In this document: positions 1 through 6,005 of the stretch, one piece after another
Layout: every line of letters begins with the position of its first letter
Numbering within the stretch: the first letter of the stretch is position 1
Notes under the pieces: model-generated
What the model was told of the DNA's origin: nothing
Database searches by the model: none
Seen by the model: the letters and a program-made list of their open reading frames with translations, nothing else
Source of the DNA: Omnitrophica WOR_2 bacterium RIFCSPLOWO2_12_FULL_46_30
GTDB taxonomy: Bacteria > Omnitrophota > Gorgyraeia > Gygaellales > UBA12090
Length of the DNA stretch: 8,288 nt
Assembly: GCA_001805845.1 (NCBI GenBank)
Contig: MHHA01000041.1
Span: 1 to 8,288 of the forward strand
Direction: 5' to 3'
Made by a program: the position numbers and the translations under genes

Positions 1-1241
1 TTATAAAATTCGCAGAATACCGCCTTTTGATGCATCCCGCCTAATGCCTCTAACTCAGCCGGGCAGGGCGCGCCACAGATGTTTCTAAAGATACAGCTTT
101 TACATTCCTCTATCTTCTCAACTATTCTTGAGCGTATTTTTCTAAAAGGCCCCGAACGCATTGCCTCCTTGATGCCGGTTCTAAAGATGTTTCCTCCGGA
201 AAACCCCTTCAGCCCGATAAATTCCCCGCATGGAATCATCTTACCGGAGGCGGTAATGGTCAGAAAACACCTTCCCCCTCCGCAGGGCGAGATATCGCAC
301 ATCATCCTGCGCGCTGCGGGAGCGATAATCCCGATAATAACATTGGTAAAATTTCCGATAATAATCCTGCGGGATAATCCTTGCGACAATTGCAGCGCCT
401 GATCAACTGCGCGTAAAAAATATTTAGTAAAGAGTTTTTCATCGGGTTTTAAGCCGCGGCTTGGCCCTTGGGTCAAGCGCACAGGATTAAGCAAAAGGCA
501 AGGCACCTTTTTCTTATGCAGGAATTTCACTAATCCGGGAAGGCCGCTAACATTAATCCTGGTAACCGTGGCAATCACATTCAGCCCCTCATAGCCGTCA
601 AACCACTCTATCGCCTCTACCGCCTGACGGAAATTGCCCCCTGTTCCGCAAGCCGGCCGGGTCAGGTTATTTAGCGCAGGAGAAGAACTATCCAGAGATA
701 TCCCTACCCCGACCCGCTGTTCTTTAAGAAAATCTACGTCGCTTTCCTTAAGCAAAAGGGCGTTGGTCTGCAGGCCAAAATTAAATTTATCCTTATAGGC
801 CTTAATCGCCGCAAATATGCTCTCCTTTACTAAAAGCGGCTCGCTGGCATGAAATATGACCACCGGTTTTCGCTTTTTACCCTTAAAATAAGCCAGTATC
901 TTTTCTAAAACATAGATAAGCTGCCGATGCGTCATCTCTCTGCCGTTTTTTCTTGCTGCCCTTGGAACATAACAATATGGGCAGTTGGCATTGCATCTAT
1001 CCGTGGGGTCAACATAGATTGCCGATAATTCCGCGCTAAACCTGAAATCCGACATTTCCCGGTCTAATTTCTCTTGCACCCGGGCATAAAGGGCTAATGT
1101 CTCCCGGGGAATAATCGGCTCAAGCCCCGCGTTATTCTTATGTATTGCCCAGAAAACATTATCCGCATCAATCAAGGCCGTATTAGCCTCATCAATACCA
1201 TGGACAGCCAATCCATTTATTTTCTCATCTGAATTAGACAT
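1..1241 (-). CDS. cbpB: Radical SAM/SPASM peptide maturase, CbpB-like (3' end beyond the window)
   Basis: The frame opens with ATG at 1241 and stays open for 413 codons to the left edge without a stop, so the last residues are missing. Residues 83-90 (CNANCPYC) form the CxxxCxxC motif that binds the SAM-cleaving 4Fe-4S cluster. The C-terminus has a SPASM-type cysteine set for auxiliary clusters: C320, C338, then C380, C383, C389, C393 and C410, with CGGGRC at 320-325 and IPCGEF at 336-341. C315 is a further cysteine nearby. The usual GGEP motif reads ASEP (132-135). The first 75 residues match nothing I recognise. A GGAG at 1252-1255 lies 10 bases before the start. The gene follows a 50-residue peptide gene in the same operon, so the inferred role is modification of that peptide. 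The name CbpB is recalled from the family linked to cobalamin operons. The radical SAM/SPASM class is near certain; the exact family is likely but unverified. Confidence 0.85.
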   Translation of the reverse strand, partial: MSNSDEKINGLAVHGIDEANTALIDADNVFWAIHKNNAGLEPIIPRETLALYARVQEKLDREMSDFRFSAELSAIYVDPTDRCNANCPYCYVPRAARKNGREMTHRQLIYVLEKILAYFKGKKRKPVVIFHASEPLLVKESIFAAIKAYKDKFNFGLQTNALLLKESDVDFLKEQRVGVGISLDSSSPALNNLTRPACGTGGNFRQAVEAIEWFDGYEGLNVIATVTRINVSGLPGLVKFLHKKKVPCLLLNPVRLTQGPSRGLKPDEKLFTKYFLRAVDQALQLSQGLSRRIIIGNFTNVIIGIIAPAARRMMCDISPCGGGRCFLTITASGKMIPCGEFIGLKGFSGGNIFRTGIKEAMRSGPFRKIRSRIVEKIEECKSCIFRNICGAPCPAELEALGGMHQKAVFCEFY

Positions 1242-1270
1242 AATTTAAAGTCTCCGAATTTAGACCATCC

Positions 1271-1358
1271 TGTGTAATGTTCAATGTGTAAAGTGTAATG
1301 CCGGTGTAACGAAGCCACATTCCACCCGCATTACACATTAAACTTTACACATTACACA
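1271..1358. repeat. Large imperfect inverted repeat between peptide gene and maturase gene
   Basis: The arms are 1271-1306 and 1323-1358, with 30 of 36 positions complementary by my hand count and a 16-base loop. The outer ten bases (TGTGTAATGT) pair perfectly. Each arm repeats short TGTGTAA/TGTAATG-like units. The element begins 3 bases after the peptide gene's stop codon and ends 15 bases before the maturase's ribosome binding site. No T-run follows it on either strand, so it does not look like a classic intrinsic terminator. It could stabilise the 3' end of the upstream message and lower expression of the downstream gene, or be a dispersed palindromic repeat of the genome. Confidence 0.8.
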
Positions 1359-1361
1359 AAT

Positions 1362-1514
1362 TTACAGCAATGTTTTTTCCTTAGGCACATCGCCATACAT
1401 CAGGAAATGCGAAAGGCCGTTTGCGGTCTTGGCGCATTTAAGGCGATAAGAAATGGCATCGGGTTTTTCTTTGCCAATCTTCCTGCCGTTTCTTTTTTGA
1501 CATTTTCTGGACAT
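1362..1514 (-). CDS. cbpA: Putative modified-peptide precursor, CbpA-like (50 residues)
   Basis: A 50-residue basic peptide starting MSRKCQKRNG and ending GDVPKEKTLL. ATG at 1514 is preferred because a strong ribosome binding site (1521-1532) ends 6 bases before it. A GTG three codons upstream (1523) is in frame but lies inside that site, and a longer reading of the frame would run into cbiB. The first 18 residues are rich in Lys and Arg and look leader-like. The second half is less charged and holds Cys27 (LKCAKT), then GLSHFLMY at 33-40, the best candidate for the modified segment. Cys5 is the only other cysteine. There is no signal peptide or membrane segment. The gene starts 20 bases after cbiB ends and is followed by a radical SAM/SPASM gene, the usual RiPP layout. 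The CbpA assignment rests on this context and on memory of the family. A small unrelated basic protein is the alternative. Confidence 0.7.
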   Translation of the reverse strand: MSRKCQKRNGRKIGKEKPDAISYRLKCAKTANGLSHFLMYGDVPKEKTLL

Positions 1515-1520
1515 CCGTTT

Positions 1521-1532
1521 CACCCCCTCTCC
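1521..1532 (-). promoter_or_regulatory. Strong ribosome binding site of the peptide gene
   Basis: On the minus strand the bases GGAGAGGGGGTG lie between the cbiB stop codon (1535-1537) and the ATG at 1514, with 6 bases before the ATG. This purine-rich site is the strongest in the window and decides the start of the peptide gene. It fits a peptide that must be made in excess over its modifying enzyme. Confidence 0.75.
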
Positions 1533-1534
1533 TG

Positions 1535-2479
1535 TTATAGGAATTTCTCTATCGTCAACTTTAAAAATATGCCTGAAATCACCGTTAGGACTGAACACAA
1601 ATAGCTAATTTTTATGCTTTGCTGAATATGTTTTATTTCCAAAGGCTCAAGATTATTTCCCATAAGCGCTTTAGAGACAGCTATGGAATTGTAGAAATTC
1701 TCACCGCCTAATTGGACCCCCAGAGCTCCGGCCATAGCGCTTTCAGGTATCTGGCTGTTAAACTCCGGCGCTTTAAAAAAATATCTAAAACCCCACTTGA
1801 ATGCGCCAAACCTATCCCTTTTGCCCGCTAAACCCGCTATGCCGATTAAGAATGAGGTTATTCTTGCCGGAATAAAATTCAAGATACCGTCAAGCTTGGC
1901 CGCGGCTTTTCCAAACTGCATAAATCTTGCGCTTCTATATCCTACCATAGAGTCTAGGGTATTCACAGCTTTATACAGCCACATAAGCGCAGGCCCGCCT
2001 AAGAAACAATAGCATAAGGGAGCGACTATGCCGTCCATAATGCTTTCCGCAACCGTTTCTACAGCCGCCCTGACGATTTCCGGCTCGTCTAATTTATCCG
2101 TATCCCTGCCCACAATCAAAGAAAGGTTTTTCCTTGCCTGCAAAATATCTTTGCGCGCCAGGGCAAGCTTAACCTTATTTGCCTGAACCGCTAAATCTTT
2201 TACCGAGAGGCCGAAGTAGATAAAGAGCAGCGAAAGAAGAAAGTGAAAAACCGGATGCAAAAGCCCTGCCAATTTTAAGCTGCCCCAAACCGCGCTAAAA
2301 GCCGCGCCCGCAACTATGAGCACTAAAATAAGGCCGCGAAAAATTTTATTGCCTTGAGGCGTATTCAGTTTTTTTTCTAATTTCGTAATCATCCTTCCGA
2401 TGATTCTTACCGGATGATTTTGCCACTGCGGGTCGCCGAGAATTAAATCTAACAGATAAGCGACAATTAGAGAGTTCAC
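1535..2479 (-). CDS. cbiB: Adenosylcobinamide-phosphate synthase (CbiB; CobD in the aerobic nomenclature)
   Basis: A 314-residue integral membrane protein, normal length for CbiB. It joins adenosylcobyric acid to (R)-1-amino-2-propanol phosphate (or free aminopropanol) to give adenosylcobinamide (phosphate). The family signatures are visible: DLILGDP at 11-17 with HPVRIIGRMI at 22-31, SIMDGIVAPL at 146-155, LGGPALMWLYKAVNTLDSMV at 160-179, and SAMAGALGVQLGG at 247-259. Hydrophobic stretches near 50-72, 78-92, 150-168, 205-218 and 292-308 fit membrane segments. The start is GTG at 2479, overlapping the TGA of cobQ in a GTGA junction, so translation is probably coupled. The linker substrate would come from the CobD-like decarboxylase two genes upstream. 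No key motif is missing. Confidence 0.96.
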   Translation of the reverse strand: MNSLIVAYLLDLILGDPQWQNHPVRIIGRMITKLEKKLNTPQGNKIFRGLILVLIVAGAAFSAVWGSLKLAGLLHPVFHFLLSLLFIYFGLSVKDLAVQANKVKLALARKDILQARKNLSLIVGRDTDKLDEPEIVRAAVETVAESIMDGIVAPLCYCFLGGPALMWLYKAVNTLDSMVGYRSARFMQFGKAAAKLDGILNFIPARITSFLIGIAGLAGKRDRFGAFKWGFRYFFKAPEFNSQIPESAMAGALGVQLGGENFYNSIAVSKALMGNNLEPLEIKHIQQSIKISYLCSVLTVISGIFLKLTIEKFL

Positions 2480-4008
2480 CGCGGCCCTTCAATTATCTCA
2501 TATATCTTGTCCAGGGCGATATTTTTCCTTAAGAGTTTAGCGAGTTTGTCAAATTCCCTATCCGGACTAAAAGATACATTCTGCGCTAACGCTGGCCAGC
2601 CCTTTCTTTGCCTTATTCCATTTAGCCAGTTTCTGCGAAAACCGTCATTGTCAAATAATCCGTGAATATAGGTGCCCAGGACCCGTCCATCGGGGCGAGT
2701 CATCCCATCAAAGCGCTTTAGTTTCTTTCCGTTGCGCTCAAAAATTTCAAACGCCGGCATGGGCTTACCTGTGGCGAGCGAAGTCGAACCACTTATCGCC
2801 CGGGAATTTCCATGATGAATTTCATAACCCGAAACCTCTATCCCCGATGCCAGCTCCCTCGCTCTTACCCGGTGAAGAGTTTTTTCTTTTTCTAAATCCG
2901 TCTTAACCGGTAATATCCCAAGCCCATCTGTTTCTCCGGCATTTGATTCTAAAGAATGCTTATCGCGTATTTTCACACCCAGCATTTGATATCCGCCGCA
3001 GATGCCGACTAAAACAGTCAGCCTTCTATTATTAAAAACTGACTCTATCCGCTGGGCGAGCCCGGTTCTCCTCAAATATTGTAAATCGCCGATAGTATTT
3101 TTCGTGCCGGGAATTACGATGACATCGGGATTGTCAATTTCCTGCGGCCTTTTTATGTAGCGCAATTTCACATCCTGCTCTCTCTCCAGGGCATCAAAAT
3201 CGGTAAAATTGGAAATATGCGGCAGATAAATTACGTCAATAGCAAGAGAATCCCTCCTTTTTGCGCGTCTCATACAGCTATCCAGGGGGAGAGAATCTTC
3301 TTCGGGTATTCTTATATCCCTGAAATACGGCAGGACGCCTAAAACCTTAATGCCGGTGCGCCTTTCTAAAAAATCTATTCCCCCTTTAAGCAGGCTTTTA
3401 TCTCCCCGGAATTTGTTTATGATAATTCCCTTGACCATCCTTCTCTCTTTTAGGGATAGCAAGGCAAGCGTTCCCACCAGCCAGGCAAAAACACCGCCTT
3501 TATCAATATCGCCTACCAAAATCACCGGCGCCCCGGCATATGCTGCCATTTGCATATTCACGATATCGTGCGACTTCAAATTTATTTCTGCCGGGCTGCC
3601 CGCTCCCTCAATCACCACCAGCTCGTATTCAGCGGCTAACCTTTTATAAGATTTCCTGACCACCTCTTTTAATTTTTCCTTATAGAGGGTATAGGTCCTA
3701 ACATTCATATTTCCTATCGGCTTTCCGCGCACGATTATCTGCGCGCCGCAATCGCTTGATGGTTTGATTAAGACGGGATTCATATCCGCTGTCGGCTCTA
3801 TCCGGCAGGCCTGGGCCTGGACCGCCTGGGCCCTGCCGATTTCACCCTCCTCTTGAGTGACAAAAGAATTTAAAGCCATATTCTGGGCCTTAAACGGGCA
3901 GACCTTATAGCCGTCCTGCAGGAAAATCCGGCACAGCCCGCTGACAATCACGCTTTTGCCCACGCCTGAGCCTGTGCCACAGACCTGTATTGCCTTAGCC
4001 CGCCTCAC
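2476..4008 (-). CDS. cobQ: Adenosylcobyric acid synthase, glutamine-hydrolysing (CobQ/CbiP)
   Basis: A 510-residue cytoplasmic enzyme that uses glutamine and ATP to amidate four side chains (b, d, e and g) of adenosylcobyrinic acid a,c-diamide. The N-terminal ATP-binding domain has a P-loop-like CGTGSGVGKS at 10-19, FKAQNMALNS at 39-48, and VIEGAGSPAEINL at 132-144 with GDIDKGGVFA at 166-175. The C-terminal class I glutamine amidotransferase domain has the nucleophile Cys337 in GICGGYQMLG (335-344), SGYEIHHG at 393-400 and His449 in GTYIHGLFDN (445-454). The start is GTG at 4008, directly after the TAA of the upstream aminotransferase, with GGGG nine bases before the TAA-GTG junction's start codon. 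Residues 406-413 correspond to a small palindrome that looks inserted in frame between the GYEIHHG and GTYIHG motifs, in a part of the domain that varies between homologues. Function should be intact. Confidence 0.97.
   Translation of the reverse strand: MRRAKAIQVCGTGSGVGKSVIVSGLCRIFLQDGYKVCPFKAQNMALNSFVTQEEGEIGRAQAVQAQACRIEPTADMNPVLIKPSSDCGAQIIVRGKPIGNMNVRTYTLYKEKLKEVVRKSYKRLAAEYELVVIEGAGSPAEINLKSHDIVNMQMAAYAGAPVILVGDIDKGGVFAWLVGTLALLSLKERRMVKGIIINKFRGDKSLLKGGIDFLERRTGIKVLGVLPYFRDIRIPEEDSLPLDSCMRRAKRRDSLAIDVIYLPHISNFTDFDALEREQDVKLRYIKRPQEIDNPDVIVIPGTKNTIGDLQYLRRTGLAQRIESVFNNRRLTVLVGICGGYQMLGVKIRDKHSLESNAGETDGLGILPVKTDLEKEKTLHRVRARELASGIEVSGYEIHHGNSRAISGSTSLATGKPMPAFEIFERNGKKLKRFDGMTRPDGRVLGTYIHGLFDNDGFRRNWLNGIRQRKGWPALAQNVSFSPDREFDKLAKLLRKNIALDKIYEIIEGPR
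2771..2792. repeat. Small palindromic element inside cobQ
   Basis: The 22 bases read, on the minus strand, GTGGTTCGACTTCGCTCG and then CCAC. GTGG/CCAC and CGA/TCG pair around a CTTCGC loop with a two-base bulge. The segment encodes SGSTSLAT (406-413) of CobQ. Its core TTCGACTTCGCTCG resembles, from memory, a short palindromic repeat common between genes in several bacterial lineages. No second copy occurs in this window, so the repeat assignment is an inference. Confidence 0.45.
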
Positions 4009-5076
4009 TTAAATAATCCCCTTGAGCGCAATGATTAATCTGTTGTTTTCTTTTCTTTTTCTCACGGCGAGCCGGAAAAACTTATTATTCAGTCCTCTGA
4101 AATTATAGCAGTTGCGGATAAGCATCCCGCGCTTGATAAGTTTCTTGCTTAAATCGTGCGCATCGCTGACCCTGGCGTTCTCTAATTTGCAGAGGAAAAA
4201 ATTTGCTGCTGCAGGAAAAACCTTTAAACCTTTAATCCCGGTCAGCTTATCAAATAGATATGCTCTTTCCTTACGCATAAACTCTCCTGTCTGTTTTATA
4301 TACTTTTTATCCTTTAGCGCTTCCTCCCCTGCGAGCTGGGCTAATGAATTTACATTCCAGGGATGCCGGAATCCGGATATCCTATCTATTACCCTGGCAT
4401 GGCCGATAAGATACCCCAGCCTTAATCCTGCAAGGGCAAAAAACTTGGTCAGTGATTTTAATACTAAGAGATTTTTATCCTTGCTCGCTTCAGAAATGAG
4501 GGTCTGCTTTTGCGCTGCCGGCACAAAATCCATAAACACTTCATCAACTATGAGAATCGCCTTATGCTTTCTGCATAGATTAAGCAATGACAAAACCTCA
4601 AGAGCCGGCAATAATGCGCCGGTAGGGTTATTGGGATTGCAGAGAAAGACCAATTCTGCCCGCGGGATAAGCTTCTTAAGCCGCGATAAATCAATTCTAA
4701 AATCCTCATTTTCTTTTGCCCTTACGGAAAGTATGCACGCCCCGTTTATTCTGCTGGCGAATTCGTATTCACTAAAGGTTGGCCGGGGAATCAGGACCTT
4801 TGCGGGTTTGAGAGCTTGCAGGATTAAATAGATAAGCTCTATGGAACCGTTTCCGATGAGCAAATTAGCTGTAGAGAGATTGCATTCTTTTGCCAGGGCA
4901 ATCTTTAGGCCTTTTGACTCAGGGTCGGGATAATGGCTCAACTTATCAATATTTCTTGCGATGATTCCTTTTACGGCCGGAGGCAGGGATAAGGGATTGA
5001 TACTGGCGCTAAAATCAATGATTCCTGAATTGTTAAGATACGGCCAGATATTTCCGCCGTGAGCCCTATTCATCAT
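4009..5076 (-). CDS. cobD: Threonine-phosphate decarboxylase-like PLP aminotransferase (CobD)
   Basis: A 355-residue fold-type I PLP enzyme, near the length of Salmonella CobD. CobD decarboxylates L-threonine O-3-phosphate to (R)-1-amino-2-propanol phosphate, the linker used by CbiB. Visible features are the N-terminal HGGNIW (6-11) and DFSASINPL (21-29) typical of CobD, GNGSIELI at 75-82, NPNNPTG at 147-153, DEVFMDF at 178-184, the PLP lysine K211 in SLTKFFALAGLRLGY (208-222), and the carboxylate-binding arginine in FFRLAVR (333-339). The fold is shared with histidinol-phosphate aminotransferase (HisC), the main alternative. The CobD-like N-terminus and the position between cobS and cobQ favour CobD. 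The ATG at 5076 overlaps the cobS TGA (ATGA junction). A second ATG follows directly and could also serve. The stop abuts the GTG of cobQ. This is not the CbiB-type CobD of aerobic nomenclature. Confidence 0.92.
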   Translation of the reverse strand: MMNRAHGGNIWPYLNNSGIIDFSASINPLSLPPAVKGIIARNIDKLSHYPDPESKGLKIALAKECNLSTANLLIGNGSIELIYLILQALKPAKVLIPRPTFSEYEFASRINGACILSVRAKENEDFRIDLSRLKKLIPRAELVFLCNPNNPTGALLPALEVLSLLNLCRKHKAILIVDEVFMDFVPAAQKQTLISEASKDKNLLVLKSLTKFFALAGLRLGYLIGHARVIDRISGFRHPWNVNSLAQLAGEEALKDKKYIKQTGEFMRKERAYLFDKLTGIKGLKVFPAAANFFLCKLENARVSDAHDLSKKLIKRGMLIRNCYNFRGLNNKFFRLAVRKRKENNRLIIALKGII

Positions 5077-5819
5077 ATCAAGAACAAGCCAAATAAAAGC
5101 ACAACCACTTCAGCGGCCTCGCTTATCGCTCCTATGGTATCCCCGGTCATCCCGCCAATTCTTCTTTTTATCTGCATTATAAATAACCAGGCAAAAAATA
5201 GGCAGAGCGCAAGCAAGCTCACCCCTTTGAGCTTCATCAGCAAAAGCGAAAAGAGCACGGTAAATACCGTGGCGATAAAGAATTCCTTCCTGCCCGCATA
5301 TTCTACGAAATATTTTGCCTTTCCATCATTGCGCGCATAGCCGCAAGAAACGCAGGCAATTACCTGGCAGTAGCGGGAAAATATCGGCGTAAGAATTAAA
5401 AGCTTCCACAAATATCCGGCGGGTATACTGGCTAGCAGGCTAAATTTCAGGAGCAACAGGGCGCACAGCCCGATTACCGCCATTGTTCCGATATGGCTGT
5501 CCCGCATTATTTCCAGAATCTTTTCTTTAGGTTTATGGCCGTAAAAAGCATCGCAGGTATCCGCGAAGCCGTCTAAGTGGATTCCGCCGCTAATCACGAT
5601 AGAAATGAGCAAAATCAGCGCCGCCCTGACGGCATCCGGCAGGAAAGAAAAAAGAAAAAAACACCCGCACAAGAAAAGCCCGAGCAGCAAGCCAACCAGA
5701 GGAAAGTATATGAGAGAAGCGCCGAAGTCATCCTCATTAAACTTAGCTTTAATTCTGACGGGCAGTATAGTCAAAAACTGTAAGGCAAGTAAAAATCTTT
5801 TCACCCCGTTAGAAACCAT
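5073..5819 (-). CDS. cobS: Adenosylcobinamide-GDP ribazoletransferase (cobalamin synthase)
   Basis: A 248-residue polytopic membrane protein that joins adenosylcobinamide-GDP to alpha-ribazole (phosphate), the last assembly step of the nucleotide loop. Family motifs are LQFLTILPV at 13-21, FPLVGLLLGL at 39-48, the acidic GGIHLDGFADTCDAFYG at 78-94 (putative metal and substrate site), RDSHIGTMAV at 106-115, and GGMTGDTIGA at 222-231. The remainder is mostly hydrophobic. The start is uncertain. ATG at 5819 gives MVSNGVKRF, but it has no Shine-Dalgarno sequence, and its first codons are the arm of a palindromic repeat. The GTG at 5804 (VKRFLLALQF) would give a more family-like N-terminus but also lacks a proper site. 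The gene follows a 172-base structured gap after cobT and overlaps cobD by 4 bases. Confidence 0.95.
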   Translation of the reverse strand: MVSNGVKRFLLALQFLTILPVRIKAKFNEDDFGASLIYFPLVGLLLGLFLCGCFFLFSFLPDAVRAALILLISIVISGGIHLDGFADTCDAFYGHKPKEKILEIMRDSHIGTMAVIGLCALLLLKFSLLASIPAGYLWKLLILTPIFSRYCQVIACVSCGYARNDGKAKYFVEYAGRKEFFIATVFTVLFSLLLMKLKGVSLLALCLFFAWLFIMQIKRRIGGMTGDTIGAISEAAEVVVLLFGLFLI

Positions 5820-5858
5820 TTTATCTTTTTTTGTTTGCCCCGCAGTTTCTAACGGGGT
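5803..5858 (-). repeat. Palindromic element, copy 1, covering the cobS start
   Basis: Perfect 14-base arms at 5803-5816 and 5845-5858 (minus strand ACCCCGTTAGAAAC and its complement) flank 28 bases. A second copy with the same arms and a similar first half of the loop (CTGCGGGGCAA here, CTACGGCGCAA there) lies at 7592-7643 in the same orientation. In the transcript the ATG of cobS (5819) is at the 3' edge of the loop and the 3' arm encodes VSNGV, so folding would place the start region of cobS in a strong hairpin. No T-run follows. Confidence 0.85.
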
Positions 5859-5878
5859 TCACCGCTTAAATTTTTCAA

Positions 5879-5920
5879 GAAAAATCTGGCCTTCGGGGCA
5901 GAAACTTTGACAGATTTTTC
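5879..5920 (-). promoter_or_regulatory. Attenuator-like pair of alternative hairpins before cobS
   Basis: In the transcript GAAAAATCTG (5920-5911) can pair perfectly with CAGATTTTTC (5888-5879) across 22 bases. Alternatively TCTGCC (5902-5897) pairs with GGCCAGA (5891-5885), with one bulged base and a 5-base loop, followed by TTTTTC. The second fold looks like a weak intrinsic terminator, and the first would exclude it. This is seen as possible pairing only. Whether it regulates cobS is inference, and it may just be another palindromic repeat. Confidence 0.35.
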
Positions 5921-5925
5921 GCAGT

Positions 5926-5973
5926 CCCCCCAGTTTTGATTCGCTTTTGCGAATGCAAAACGAATCAGGGGGG
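5926..5973. repeat. Long bulged hairpin in the cobT-cobS gap
   Basis: CCCCCC (5926-5931) pairs with GGGGGG (5968-5973), TGATTCG (5937-5943) with CGAATCA (5961-5967), and TTTTGC (5945-5950) with GCAAAA (5955-5960), around a GAAT loop. A five-base bulge and one extra base interrupt the left arm. The structure is far longer than chance would give, but no T-run follows on either strand, so it is better read as a palindromic repeat or an mRNA-stabilising structure than as a terminator. Confidence 0.65.
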
Positions 5974-5978
5974 ATTGT

Positions 5979-6005
5979 ATAGGAAAGTATTTTATACTTT
6001 CCTAT
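5979..6005. repeat. Perfect 12-base inverted repeat across the cobT stop
   Basis: ATAGGAAAGTAT (5979-5990) and its exact complement (5994-6005) are separated by three bases. The cobT stop codon (5992-5994) lies at the loop. On the minus strand the bases that follow are ACAATCCCCCC, with no T-run, so this is not a canonical terminator. A hairpin at a stop codon within an operon could mark a processing or 3'-end protection point. Confidence 0.7.

Noticed and set aside
79..402. A 107-codon open frame on the plus strand.
   Set aside because: It is antisense to the SPASM region of the radical SAM gene, whose cysteine pattern shows the true coding strand.
1271..1358. The repeated TGTGTAA units as a CRISPR or iteron array.
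   Set aside because: The units are irregular, very short and arranged as two inverted arms without evenly spaced spacers. A single large inverted repeat explains them.
1362..1598. A longer 78-codon reading of the peptide frame, starting at 1598.
   Set aside because: It would overlap the cbiB C-terminus by 64 bases and has no ribosome binding site. The in-frame ATG at 1514 has an excellent one, so the 50-residue form was chosen.
4112..4831. A 239-codon open frame on the plus strand.
   Set aside because: It lies wholly inside the clear cobD aminotransferase gene on the other strand, and its product shows no recognisable motif. It is a shadow frame, like the other plus-strand frames in the window.
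5907..5912. TTGACA on the plus strand, resembling a promoter -35 box.
   Set aside because: No -10-like sequence lies 16-18 bases downstream (the region is C-rich) and no plus-strand gene follows.
5979..6005. The perfect inverted repeat at the cobT stop as an intrinsic terminator.
   Set aside because: No T-run follows on either strand, the stem is AT-rich, and the operon continues with cobS in the same orientation.
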